NCBI RefSeq assembly: GCF_014207355.1
Contig: NZ_JACHEF010000007.1
Span: forward strand, 248,001 to 312,000
Source of the DNA: Mesorhizobium sangaii
GTDB taxonomy: Bacteria > Pseudomonadota > Alphaproteobacteria > Rhizobiales > Rhizobiaceae
Direction: 5' to 3'
DNA length: 64,000 bases
The notes beneath the pieces were generated by a model, which was not told where the DNA came from, made no database searches, and saw only the letters and a program-made list of their open reading frames with translations. The translations under genes were made by a program, and so were the position numbers. This document shows positions 32,957 through 40,878 of this stretch, piece by piece. Each line of letters starts with the position of its first letter. Positions within the stretch are counted from its first letter, which is position 1.

Positions 32957-33003
32957 AGCAATTGTTATTTTCAGCAATTGTTTAAGTTAACTCTAAATTA
33001 ACT
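32957..33003. promoter_or_regulatory. AT-rich repeat cluster before the exported-protein operon
   Basis: A direct repeat AGCAATTGTT (32957-32966 and 32973-32982) is followed by an inverted repeat AGTTAA / TTAACT (32985-32990 and 32998-33003) in an unusually AT-rich stretch. It ends 59 bases before the first gene of the operon. Such islands are typical promoter or nucleoid-protein/MucR targets in rhizobia; the regulator is unknown. Confidence 0.45.
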
Positions 33004-33062
33004 ACGATAAAGTGATGATGCCCCATATTAACTCGGGCTATCCGGCTTAATGGGAGGTCTCG

Positions 33063-33533
33063 ATGACATCGTTTCGCGCCGTCTTCGGCGCAGCTCTGCT
33101 AGTCGCTTGTATTGACCAGTCCGCATTGGCCACAACGCAAAATGTCATTTTCAATGGCACGATCACCGCAACCTGCACGCTTGTGGTCGCCACCAACGGA
33201 ACGATGACGGTGAGCCCCGATCTTCAGTCGCTAAGCTCGCACAACAGTGGCGGCTCGGCCGGAACGGTCACGCTAACCACCACCGGAGGCGTGTCGCTCA
33301 GCGTAGACCCGGTCACCATCACCACGGTGCCCGCTGCCGACACAACGTCGACGACCTGGACACCGACCTATTCCGCCGCCGGTACGCACTCTATCGCCGA
33401 AACCGGCTCGGCCACCAGCCTCGGCACCCCCGGCGCCGACCTGGTCTCGGTCAACCTCGCCGGCACCAAGGGCGGCAGCAACCGCTTCGCCTCCGGAAAC
33501 TATCAGGCAACGGTGACTGTGCGCTGCGAATAA
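33063..33533 (+). CDS. Exported beta-rich protein, paralogue 1 (pilin/coat-U-like)
   Basis: A 156-residue protein with a signal peptide (about residues 1-23, cleavage near ALA). The mature part is threonine/serine/glycine-rich with alternating hydrophobics, suggesting beta structure. It holds only two cysteines: one near the start (TATCTL) and one at the penultimate residue (GNYQATVTVRCE). That arrangement recalls spore-coat-U or pilin domains. It aligns with the fourth gene of this operon in both the N-terminal CTL/CTI-GTMT segment and the C-terminal GNYxxTVTVRCE. GGGAGGT precedes ATG 33063. No named family can be assigned. Confidence 0.7.
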   Translation: MTSFRAVFGAALLVACIDQSALATTQNVIFNGTITATCTLVVATNGTMTVSPDLQSLSSHNSGGSAGTVTLTTTGGVSLSVDPVTITTVPAADTTSTTWTPTYSAAGTHSIAETGSATSLGTPGADLVSVNLAGTKGGSNRFASGNYQATVTVRCE

Positions 33534-33553
33534 GCTCTCGGAAGGAGGGGCCT

Positions 33554-33946
33554 TTGACACATGCTCGAACCTTGGCGACGGCGCTGGCCGTCGGCCTGAT
33601 GCCCATTGCCGCCGCAGCCCAGTCGATGTCGCCGATGCGAGGCGAGGTCAACAGCTTTACCGACGTCTTCGCGGTCCGCGTATTCCCGGCCAATCCCTAC
33701 GACCAGAAGATCAGGGTCGAAATCCACGTCTACGATCAGGATTTTCAGCCGGTGGCCGCCAGGATCTCTCCGAGTGCCTTCCAACTGGCTTCCCAGGCTT
33801 CCCGTCCTGTCCTTGTGGTCGTGCCCTTCGGCGGCGCTGCCGAGCGCAAAGTGCGTATCTGTACCGAAAGTATCCCCTTTCCCAATCAACAGACGCAGAT
33901 AAAGGCACAGATATGCGGCAAGTTTTTTGGGCACCGCAAATCCTGA
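33554..33946 (+). CDS. Exported single-domain protein, chaperone-like beta fold (tentative)
   Basis: A 130-residue protein starting at TTG 33554, supported by AGGAGGGG five bases upstream; the next in-frame ATG would remove the signal peptide (residues 1-22, ending AAAAQS). The mature domain (FAVRVFPANPYDQKIRVEIHV and RPVLVVVPFGGAAERKVRICTES) has the strand pattern of the N-terminal half of PapD-like periplasmic chaperones, but the second domain is missing. The resemblance is structural guesswork. It lies 20 bases after paralogue 1 and overlaps the next gene by 34 bases. Confidence 0.65.
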   Translation: MTHARTLATALAVGLMPIAAAAQSMSPMRGEVNSFTDVFAVRVFPANPYDQKIRVEIHVYDQDFQPVAARISPSAFQLASQASRPVLVVVPFGGAAERKVRICTESIPFPNQQTQIKAQICGKFFGHRKS

Positions 33947-34431
33947 CAGTCGCACTTGCAGCGATGTCGGCCGGGATTTCGCCGGTTCTGGCCGAGGATG
34001 TCTACAATCTCAACCAGAATGAGAGCGGCTTCAACCTGCCAGGCGTAACCTTGCCTCAGGGGCAGGACGAGGTCCACGCTTCCGACGGCACCACCTGCCG
34101 TTCCGCGGTTTCGGGTACTGGCGCCTATGTCGACCTCGGCGTCATCAGAGGCAACAACCAGTCAAACAATGACGTCGCCACCTATGGCCGCGTCGTGATC
34201 CCGATCGGGCGGAACCCGAAGCGCATCGATTGCAGCCGCCTCTACGAGCTTGAGGTCGAGCGCCTGCAACTTGAGCTGAAACTCCTCAAAATGGGCATCG
34301 GCGCCGACGGCCAGACGGCGAGCGTGCCCGCCAGCGCTCCCGCTCCCATGGTCGCATCACCGGGATGGGCCAACGAAGGCTGGAGCATCAGGACTGGAAA
34401 TGGCGATGGCAAGAAAAAGAAGAAGAAATAA
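33913..34431 (+). CDS. Exported protein with coiled-coil segment and lysine tail
   Basis: A 172-residue protein with a signal peptide (about 1-27, cleavage after VLA). The mature N terminus is asparagine-rich; two cysteines lie in TTCRSAVSG and IDCSRL. The segment LYELEVERLQLELKLLKM (about residues 112-129) is a good short coiled coil. A proline/alanine-rich stretch and a C-terminal run of lysines follow. It overlaps both neighbours (34 bases upstream, 32 downstream), so the four genes are surely one transcript. Family unknown; the coiled coil suggests oligomerisation or docking. Confidence 0.65.
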   Translation: MRQVFWAPQILTVALAAMSAGISPVLAEDVYNLNQNESGFNLPGVTLPQGQDEVHASDGTTCRSAVSGTGAYVDLGVIRGNNQSNNDVATYGRVVIPIGRNPKRIDCSRLYELEVERLQLELKLLKMGIGADGQTASVPASAPAPMVASPGWANEGWSIRTGNGDGKKKKKK

Positions 34432-34888
34432 CCGCGCGCTGCTTGCAACAGCGGCACTTGCCGGCCTCTGCCTTCCGGTGCAAGCGGCGATCATCGGCAC
34501 CTGCACTATCATGGTCGGGGCATCGGGAACGATGACCGCAAATCCTGCCATCAGCATACTCGGCTCCAAACAGGCAGGCGGATCGAGTGCGACCGCCACC
34601 ATCACCGCCAGTTCGCTGCTTTGCACCTTGCTCAACCTGCTCGACTGTTATTCCGTTTCCGCACCGGCGCCCGCATCGTTCTCCTCTGCGCCAAGCGGCG
34701 GCGGTACCAACGTCACCTTCAGCACCGTCTACCGCCTCGACGGCACCGGCGTCGACACCTCCGGAAACGTGCCACAGCGCGTCCTCAACGGCACCCACCC
34801 CATGCAGGTCGACCTCACCGCCACCAAGTCGAGCGGCATCTTCCCCGCCGGCAACTACCAGGGCACGGTCACCGTGCGCTGTGAATAG
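34400..34888 (+). CDS. Exported beta-rich protein, paralogue 2 (pilin/coat-U-like)
   Basis: A 162-residue protein with a basic n-region (ARKRRRNNR) and signal peptide ending near VQA. The mature part resembles paralogue 1: GTCTIMVGASGTMTANP near its start and FPAGNYQGTVTVRCE at the end. It has two extra cysteines in the middle (LLCTLLNLLDCY). Shared end cysteines suggest a conserved disulfide between the first and last strands. It is the last gene of the operon. Function unknown. Confidence 0.7.
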   Translation: MAMARKRRRNNRALLATAALAGLCLPVQAAIIGTCTIMVGASGTMTANPAISILGSKQAGGSSATATITASSLLCTLLNLLDCYSVSAPAPASFSSAPSGGGTNVTFSTVYRLDGTGVDTSGNVPQRVLNGTHPMQVDLTATKSSGIFPAGNYQGTVTVRCE

Positions 34889-35032
34889 GCACAAATCGAG
34901 CTGGACCATTCGTGTGGTCTGGCAAGCCGCTGCCTTGCAGGTTAGCTTCCCGATCGATAGGAGCGACCTGCGTTCGCCCGGACGCACAAAAGACGCTCCA
35001 ACATTTGAATTTGTGCTGCCAGGAGGCCTTGC

Positions 35033-35938
35033 TTGATTATCGTTATCGGCTCGATCAACCTCGACCTGATCGCCAATGTCGAACGCTTGCCGAGCCCTGG
35101 CGAAACAGTGGCCGGCTCAAGCTTTGTCACCGCGCCCGGCGGCAAAGGCGCCAACCAGGCGCTGGCTGCGGCACGCGCCGGCGCCCCGGTGCGCATGGTC
35201 GGCGCAGTCGGCAAGGACAGCTTCGCCGCCGAGGCGCTGGCATTGCTGCGCGACGGCAAGGTCGATCTGTCCGGCGTCGCCGAGACTTTTGCGTCGACGG
35301 GCACAGCTCTGATCATGGTCGGCGACGACGGCGAGAACGTCATCGCCGTGGTGCCGGGCGCCAACGCGTCCGTATTGCCCGGCGACCTCTCCAAAGCCTT
35401 CTTCAAAAAGGGCGATGTCGTACTCCTGCAGCATGAGATCCCGCTGGCGACCGTCGAGGCCGCGCTCGACCAGGCAAGGGCGGCCAGCGCCATCACCGTG
35501 CTCAACACCGCGCCTTTCCAGGGCGAAGCAGCGGCCTTTCTTGCCAAGGCCGACTATGCCATTGCCAACGAAACCGAATTCGACCTCTATGGCGAGGCGC
35601 TGTCGCTCAACGGCCGCGATCGGGCGGCGCGCATGCGCGACTATGCCGGGAAGACCGGCCGCACCATCGTCGTCACGCTCGGCGGTGACGGCGTGATGGC
35701 CGCGACGCCAAGCGATTTCCTGACCGTTCCGGCAATGAAGATCACCCCTGTCGACACGGTCGGCGCCGGCGACACGTTCTGCGGTTATTTTGCCGCCGGC
35801 CTGGCGTCCGGCCTGGCGCTCGAACAGGCGCTGGCGCGCGCCGGCGCGGCCGGCTCGCTGGCCTGCCTGAAGCCTGGCGCCCAACCGGCGATTCCGCTGG
35901 CCAAGGATGTCGACCAGGCGTTGCAGGAAACGCGTTGA
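35033..35938 (+). CDS. rbsK: Ribokinase
   Basis: A 301-residue PfkB-family sugar kinase that phosphorylates ribose (or a related sugar). The N-terminal GSINLDLIANVERLPSPGET and PGGKGANQALAAARAGA are ribokinase signatures, and VDTVGAGDTFCGYFAAGL carries the catalytic Asp and anion hole. The start is TTG 35033, supported by AGGAGG six bases upstream. It is followed two bases later by an amidase gene. Ribose released by nucleoside hydrolase (38.3 kb) is a plausible substrate. Confidence 0.92.
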   Translation: MIIVIGSINLDLIANVERLPSPGETVAGSSFVTAPGGKGANQALAAARAGAPVRMVGAVGKDSFAAEALALLRDGKVDLSGVAETFASTGTALIMVGDDGENVIAVVPGANASVLPGDLSKAFFKKGDVVLLQHEIPLATVEAALDQARAASAITVLNTAPFQGEAAAFLAKADYAIANETEFDLYGEALSLNGRDRAARMRDYAGKTGRTIVVTLGGDGVMAATPSDFLTVPAMKITPVDTVGAGDTFCGYFAAGLASGLALEQALARAGAAGSLACLKPGAQPAIPLAKDVDQALQETR

Positions 35939-35939
35939 G

Positions 35940-37391
35940 ATGCTGCGCCCTCAGACGAAACATGCCGTGGCGCCGGCCGGCGACATCTGTCGCCTGTCCG
36001 CGGTCGCACTTGCCGACGCGATCCGCCAAAAGAAACTTTCCGTCCGCGAGGTGGTGACGGCATTCCTCGACCGGATCGAGGCGGTCAACCCGCTGGTCAA
36101 CGCCATCGTCTCCTTGCGTGACCGCGGCGACATCCTGCGTGAGGCCGACGCTGCCGATGCCCGGCCGGCAGATGCCGAAACCGGCTCGTTGTTCGGCCTA
36201 CCGATCGCCATCAAGGACCTCGCCTCGACCACGGGCCTCAGGACCTCGCTCGGCTCGCCGATCTTCGCCGATTTCGTGCCGCAGGAGGATGATTTCTTCG
36301 TCGAGCGTATCCGCAACGCCGGCGCCATCATCATCGGCAAGACCAACGTTCCGGAATTCGGGCTTGGCTCCAACACCTACAACAATGTGTTCGGACCGAC
36401 GCTTAACGCCTTCGATCCGGCGCTTACCGCCGGCGGCTCGAGTGGTGGCGCGGCGGTGGCGCTGGCACTCGACATGCTGCCTGTCGCCGATGGCAGCGAC
36501 TTCGGCGGCTCGCTGCGCAACCCGGCGGCCTGGAACAATGTTTTTGGCTTCCGCCCGTCGCAAGGGCTCGTTCCCGGCGGACCCGACGTCGAGGTCTTTC
36601 ATGCGCAGATGGGTGTCGATGGGCCGATGGGGCGCAACGTCCGCGACATGGCCCTGCTGCTCGACGTGCAGGCGGGCTTTCATCCACACGCGCCATTGTC
36701 CTATGAGAAACCTGGCTCGTTCCTCGATGGGCTTGGAACGGTGACGCCTGGCGGCTGCATCGCCTGGTTCGGCGACCTCGGCGGTCATCTGCCGGTCGAA
36801 GCCGGGATTCTCGATCTCTGCGAGACCGAGCTCGGCCGGTTGGCGGACGCGTCCTCCTTCCCTTGGCAACCTCTGCAGCCGGATTTCGATTTCGAAGCGC
36901 TGTGGCAGGCTTTTGTCACACTGCGGCAGGCCAGCAGCGGCTGTGCGCTCAAAACCCACTACGACGATCCCTCGAAGCGTGGCCTGCTCAAGCAGGAAGC
37001 CGTCTGGGAGTTAGAGAACGCGATGCGGCTGACGGCGCCGCAGATCCGCGAGGCCTCGGTCGTCCGCACATCCTGGCATCGCACGCTGCTGTCGATCTTC
37101 GACCGCTTTGATCTGATCGCGCTGCCGACCGCGCAGGTCTTCCCCTTCGATGTCGGCACGCCGTGGCCGCGCGAGGTCGCCGGACGGGCGATGGACAGCT
37201 ACCACCGCTGGATGCAGGTTTCCGCATTCGCCACCCTGGGCGGTTGCCCGGCGGTCAACGTGCCGGTCGGCTTCGACGACAGGGGCCGGCCGATGGGCAT
37301 GCAGTTGATCGGCCGGCCACGCGGCGATCTTGCCGTGCTCCGAGCGGCAGCCGCCTATGAGGCGACGCTGCCCTGGCAGACCGGCGCCTGA
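35940..37391 (+). CDS. Amidase signature family enzyme
   Basis: A 483-residue amidase with the complete Ser-cisSer-Lys triad: Lys92 in IAIKDL, the cis-Ser within GGSSGG (167-168) and nucleophile Ser191 in GSDFGGSLRNPAAW. The family includes GatA, acetamidases, mandelamide hydrolase and urea-derivative hydrolases; the lack of GatB/GatC neighbours argues against a role in tRNA-dependent amidation. ATG 35940 is one base after the rbsK stop, so expression is coupled to the kinase. Substrate unknown. Confidence 0.9.
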   Translation: MLRPQTKHAVAPAGDICRLSAVALADAIRQKKLSVREVVTAFLDRIEAVNPLVNAIVSLRDRGDILREADAADARPADAETGSLFGLPIAIKDLASTTGLRTSLGSPIFADFVPQEDDFFVERIRNAGAIIIGKTNVPEFGLGSNTYNNVFGPTLNAFDPALTAGGSSGGAAVALALDMLPVADGSDFGGSLRNPAAWNNVFGFRPSQGLVPGGPDVEVFHAQMGVDGPMGRNVRDMALLLDVQAGFHPHAPLSYEKPGSFLDGLGTVTPGGCIAWFGDLGGHLPVEAGILDLCETELGRLADASSFPWQPLQPDFDFEALWQAFVTLRQASSGCALKTHYDDPSKRGLLKQEAVWELENAMRLTAPQIREASVVRTSWHRTLLSIFDRFDLIALPTAQVFPFDVGTPWPREVAGRAMDSYHRWMQVSAFATLGGCPAVNVPVGFDDRGRPMGMQLIGRPRGDLAVLRAAAAYEATLPWQTGA

Positions 37392-37503
37392 ACCGGTGCA
37401 TGGCGTATCGCGGCGCTTCGCGTACCGGCTTGCACCGGCTGCGCTGCCATGCATTGATTGTCGACAGCCCGCGCCGCCCTGGCGGCATCCCTGAGGAAAA
37501 ATC

Positions 37504-38118
37504 ATGTCGCTGGAACTCTACGCCGCCTATGTCCTCGCTTGCATCGTCATCATCCTGGTGCCCGGCCCAACGGTCACGCTGATCATCGCCAACAGCATCC
37601 GCCATGGCTCCCGCGCCGGGCTCGCCAATGTCGGCGGCACGCAGGCCGGGCTTGCGGTGATGATCGCCATCGTCGGCATCGGCCTCAACACGCTGATCTC
37701 GGGCATGGGCCACTGGTTCGAATGGGTGCGGCTGATCGGCGCCGCCTATCTGATCTGGATGGGCGTGCAGATGTTCCGTTCCAAGGGCACGCTGAACGCC
37801 GATGGAACGGCGAGGAAACCGCGCGGCGGCTTCTTCCTGCAGGGCCTGCTGGTGGCGCTCAGCAACCCCAAGACGCTGGTGTTCTTCGGCGCCTTCTTTC
37901 CGCAATTCATCGCGCCTCAGGGCAATTACTCGCTTCAGATCGTCGTCATGGGCCTCACAGCCATGATCTTCGCCGCCATATCGGATTCGACCTATGCACT
38001 GGCCGCCGGCCGTGCCGGGCGCCTGCTGTCGGCCAGCCGCATCAAGCTCATGTCCAGGGTCAGCGGCAGCTTCCTGGTCGGCGGCGGCCTATGGCTGGCG
38101 TTTTCACGGTCGAAGTAG
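37504..38118 (+). CDS. LysE/RhtB family amino-acid exporter
   Basis: A 204-residue membrane protein with six hydrophobic segments. The first contains the family motif VPGPTVTLIIANSIRHGSRAGLANVGGTQAG, and the fourth SNPKTLVFFGAFFPQFI. Proteins of this type export amino acids such as lysine, threonine or homoserine lactone. It lies 112 bases after the amidase and may export an amino acid or amine released by it, which is speculation. Confidence 0.9.
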   Translation: MSLELYAAYVLACIVIILVPGPTVTLIIANSIRHGSRAGLANVGGTQAGLAVMIAIVGIGLNTLISGMGHWFEWVRLIGAAYLIWMGVQMFRSKGTLNADGTARKPRGGFFLQGLLVALSNPKTLVFFGAFFPQFIAPQGNYSLQIVVMGLTAMIFAAISDSTYALAAGRAGRLLSASRIKLMSRVSGSFLVGGGLWLAFSRSK

Positions 38119-38128
38119 GCAACGCCTT

Positions 38129-38274
38129 CCTTCTCCCTTGTGGGAGAAGGTGGATCGGCGCGCAGCGCCGAGACGGTTGAGGGGTGCTGGAAGAAATGAG
38201 ACGTTGGTGTTTTCTGGAACACCCGTCATCCGGCCGAGCTTCGCTCGGCCACCTTCTCCCACAAGGGGAGAAGG
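38129..38274. repeat. Inverted pair of dispersed repeats with inner hairpin
   Basis: CCTTCTCCCTTGTGGGAGAAGG (38129-38150) and its near-exact inverse at 38253-38274 flank about 100 bases; each copy is itself palindromic. Inside lies GGCCGAGC-TTC-GCTCGGCC (38232-38250). The segment separates convergent lysE-like and nucleoside hydrolase genes. It can fold as a large structure and likely terminates transcription from both sides. Copies of this motif are common between rhizobial genes. Confidence 0.75.
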
Positions 38275-38286
38275 TGAAAGTCGGCC

Positions 38287-39228
38287 CTAAAGCCGCCCCA
38301 GCCTCTCGACCAGCAGGGCGAAGAAGCCATCATGGTCGATGTCGCGCATCACCATGGCGTTCTTCGGCCGCTTGGTCACCCCCCACCAGTCGATGACGGT
38401 CATGCCCATGGTCAGTTCCGAGGCGGTTTCAACGCTGACATTGCAGCTGCGGCCCTTGAACAGCTCCGGCTTCAACAGATAGGCGATGACGCAGGGGTCG
38501 TGCAGTGGCCCGCCGTCGGTGCCGTATTTCTCCTCGTCGAAGCGCTCGAAGAATTCCAGCATGTCGGCGGTCGCCGTTCCGACCTTGGTGCCGAGTTCGC
38601 GGAAGGCCTGCGTGCGCTTTGCGGTGGTCAGCGCCTTGTGCGTGACGTCGAGCGGCATCATCACGATCGGAATGCCGGATTTGAGCACGACGTCGGCTGC
38701 TTGCGGATCGACATAGATGTTGAACTCGGCGGACGGCGTGACATTGCCGCCTTCGAAGAAGCCGCCGCCCATCAGCACGATTTCCTTGATGCGCGGTGCA
38801 ATGCGCGGTTCGCGGATCAGCGCCAGCGCAATGTTGGTGAGCGGGCCGAGCGCGCAAAGCGTGATGGTGCCGCTCTCTTCCTTCATCAGCGTCTCGACGA
38901 TGAAATCGACGGCATACTGGTCCTGCAGCTTCATCGTCGGTTCGGCCAATTGCGGCCCGTTGAGACCGGTCTTGCCATGCACTTCCTCGGCGGTGACCAG
39001 TTCGCGCATCAACGGCCGGATGGCGCCGGCATAGACCTTGATGTCCGGCCGGCCGGCCAGCTCGCAGATCTTGCGGGCGTTCTTTTCGGTAAGCTTCAGC
39101 GGCACGTTGCCGGCAACGGCTGATATGCCAACGATCTCCAACTCGGAGCTGCCGAGCGCCAGCAATATGGCGACGGCGTCATCCTGGCCGGGATCCGTGT
39201 CGATGATGATCTTGCGTAATTGAGGCAT
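38287..39228 (-). CDS. Inosine-uridine preferring nucleoside hydrolase
   Basis: A 313-residue enzyme hydrolysing nucleosides to base and ribose. The N-terminal calcium-binding motif IIIDTDPGQDDAVAILLAL is intact, and VLMGGGFFEGGNVTPSAEFNIYVDP supplies further metal and ribose contacts; HDPCVIAYLL near the end is also conserved. ATG 39228 follows AAGGAA. It complements the phosphorolytic route at 8-11 kb by giving free ribose, for which ribokinase is encoded 2.3 kb away. Confidence 0.93.
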   Translation of the reverse strand: MPQLRKIIIDTDPGQDDAVAILLALGSSELEIVGISAVAGNVPLKLTEKNARKICELAGRPDIKVYAGAIRPLMRELVTAEEVHGKTGLNGPQLAEPTMKLQDQYAVDFIVETLMKEESGTITLCALGPLTNIALALIREPRIAPRIKEIVLMGGGFFEGGNVTPSAEFNIYVDPQAADVVLKSGIPIVMMPLDVTHKALTTAKRTQAFRELGTKVGTATADMLEFFERFDEEKYGTDGGPLHDPCVIAYLLKPELFKGRSCNVSVETASELTMGMTVIDWWGVTKRPKNAMVMRDIDHDGFFALLVERLGRL

Positions 39229-39433
39229 TTCAATTCCTTGTTTGGCGAAGCCATGGACTTGGGATGAATCCGGGATGACGCCGAAGCGGCTGCGAACTGC
39301 CAAGTCGAACCGCTCGACCGGGGAAGACAATCCCGACCTGCGCGCTTCTCCTTGCATCTGCTGGCCGTTTCAAGCGCCATGTCGATCATTCCTGTGAGTC
39401 CACGACCTGGTCTTTTTGGGCGGGTCTTTTGAT

Positions 39434-39535
39434 GGCTTGAACTTGGTCGCGGGGCGGACCATATCAAGACCACCGGGAAAAATGCCATCTGGGTTTTTCC
39501 ACTTTATGTCGCTCTACAGAGGACAGTGTAACATG
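39434..39535 (+). promoter_or_regulatory. ROSE-like RNA thermometer in the hsp20 leader
   Basis: Three consecutive hairpins precede the start codon. The first is at 39436-39468, with CTTG/CAAG and GGTC/GACC stems. The second, at 39476-39500, pairs GGAAAAA with TTTTTCC. The third, at 39508-39524, pairs GTC[G]CTC with GAGGAC, leaving a bulged G opposite the Shine-Dalgarno GAGGA. Masking of the ribosome binding site by a stem with a conserved bulged G is the hallmark of ROSE elements that control rhizobial small heat-shock genes. Confidence 0.75.
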
Positions 39536-39958
39536 AGCCGAATGACGCCCTTTTCCAGCCCGCTTCTCCTTGGTTTCGACGCCATGGAAAAGACCCTGGA
39601 ACGCCTGGCGAAGTCCGGTGACAGCTACCCTCCCTACAACATCGAACGCCTCGGCGGCGCCGACGGCAAGACCGAAAGGTTGCGCATCACATTGGCGGTC
39701 GCCGGTTTCGCCGAAAGCGATCTCGATGTCACCACGGAGGAAAACCAGCTGGTCGTGCGCGGCCGTCAGACCGACGACACCGAGCGCGAGTTTCTTCATC
39801 GCGGCATCGCCGCGCGCCAGTTCCAGCGCTGTTTCGTGCTGGCCGACGGCATGCGGGTGATCGCGGCGGAACTGAAGAACGGCCTTTTGTCGATCGACCT
39901 CGATCGGCCGGAGTCCGAACGGCTGGTACGGAAAATAAATATATCGGTGAAAGACTGA
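39533..39958 (+). CDS. Small heat-shock protein, Hsp20/alpha-crystallin family
   Basis: A 141-residue ATP-independent chaperone. The alpha-crystallin domain spans about residues 38-128, with RLRITLAVAGFAESDLDVTTEENQLVVRG and the LKNGLLSIDLDRP signature near its end. The N terminus PFSSPLLLGFDAMEKTLERL is typical of rhizobial HspA/IbpA proteins, and a short tail follows. It lies behind a ROSE-like thermometer, so translation should rise on heating. The DUF1150 gene follows 65 bases later, a pairing often seen in rhizobia. Confidence 0.94.
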   Translation: MSRMTPFSSPLLLGFDAMEKTLERLAKSGDSYPPYNIERLGGADGKTERLRITLAVAGFAESDLDVTTEENQLVVRGRQTDDTEREFLHRGIAARQFQRCFVLADGMRVIAAELKNGLLSIDLDRPESERLVRKINISVKD

Positions 39959-40023
39959 TCTTTACCGATGGCTCTCATGCGGGATGGCCTTGAGCGGCGT
40001 CCTCGCGCCAAGGAGGCTTTGAA

Positions 40024-40281
40024 ATGACCAGAACTGATGAAAATCTCACCATGACCAGCGGCGAATTCGCCCATCTCGGCGAGGGCTCGGTCGCCTATCT
40101 GCGCAAGGTCTCGAGCGACGAGTTGCTCGGCCGTTTCCCGAACCTCGGTGAAATCGCGCCCGGCATGGAACTGTGGGCGCTGTTTGCCGCCAATGGGCAG
40201 CCGATTCTGCTTTCGGATGCGCGTGACCGCGCGCTGGCCGGCGCCATGGAAAACGACCTCACCACGGTCGCCATTCACTAA
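40024..40281 (+). CDS. DUF1150 family small protein
   Basis: An 85-residue protein with the DUF1150 pattern: EFAHLGEGSVAYLRKVSSDEL, then PGMELWALFAANGQPILLSDARDRA. The family is restricted to alphaproteobacteria, commonly follows hsp20 genes and has no assigned function. A strong AAGGAGG lies eight bases before ATG 40024. The product is soluble and should be cytoplasmic. It probably shares the hsp20 transcript. Confidence 0.88.
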   Translation: MTRTDENLTMTSGEFAHLGEGSVAYLRKVSSDELLGRFPNLGEIAPGMELWALFAANGQPILLSDARDRALAGAMENDLTTVAIH

Positions 40282-40307
40282 ACCCGGCGCGCCGGGCTTA
40301 ATTGGAC

Positions 40308-40328
40308 AGGGCCGCCGGTGGCGGCCCT
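40308..40328. terminator. Terminator-like hairpin after the hsp20/DUF1150 unit
   Basis: AGGGCCGCC and GGCGGCCCT pair perfectly over 9 bp around GGT. A second palindrome, CCCGGCGCGCCGGG, lies just upstream (40283-40296). It separates the convergent DUF1150 and ptsN genes; the T run is short, so efficiency is uncertain. Confidence 0.65.
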
Positions 40329-40354
40329 TGGCTGGCTGTTCCAATCAGAAAATG

Positions 40355-40819
40355 TCAGGCCGCGTGCGAGGCCTGGGTATCCGACAAAAGCGCGTGGATT
40401 GCCGCGGCGTCACGCGTCCCTCTGATCTTGGCAACCGTGTCGGCGTCGCGCAGCACCCGCGCGATGCGCGACAAGGCCTTGAGATGGTCGGCGCCGGCCC
40501 CTTCCGGCGCCAGCAGCAGAAACACCAGATCGACCGGCTGATCGTCCAGCGATTCGAAATCGACCGGCGTCTCCAGCCGTGCGAAAACGCCGGCTATGCG
40601 CTTCACACCGGCCAGCTTGCCATGCGGGATGGCGATACCGTTGCCGACGCCCGTCGAGCCCAGCCGTTCGCGCTGCAGGATGGTGTCGAAAACTTCCCGC
40701 TCCGGAATGCCGGAAATCGCCGCTGCCCGTTCGGAAAGCAATTGCAACAGCTGCTTTTTTGAGTTCGCCTTCAACGCCGGCAGTATCGCCGGAACGTTGA
40801 TTAGATCGCTCAGATCCAT
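40355..40819 (-). CDS. ptsN: Nitrogen-type PTS enzyme IIA (EIIA-Ntr)
   Basis: A 154-residue regulatory phosphocarrier. The phosphorylated residue is His66 in GIAIPHGKL, with the GNGIAIPHGK signature and a PVDLVFLLLAPEGAGADHLKAL block following. In PTS-Ntr it receives phosphate from PtsO and regulates potassium uptake and nitrogen-related functions by protein contacts. It sits downstream of rpoN and hpf, the widely conserved rpoN neighbourhood; the gap to hpf is 59 bases. Confidence 0.95.
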   Translation of the reverse strand: MDLSDLINVPAILPALKANSKKQLLQLLSERAAAISGIPEREVFDTILQRERLGSTGVGNGIAIPHGKLAGVKRIAGVFARLETPVDFESLDDQPVDLVFLLLAPEGAGADHLKALSRIARVLRDADTVAKIRGTRDAAAIHALLSDTQASHAA

Positions 40820-40878
40820 GCTTGAAAATCCCTTGTTCGCCTGCCGTCACCAGTCCTCACCCCTCGTGCGGCCGGCTC

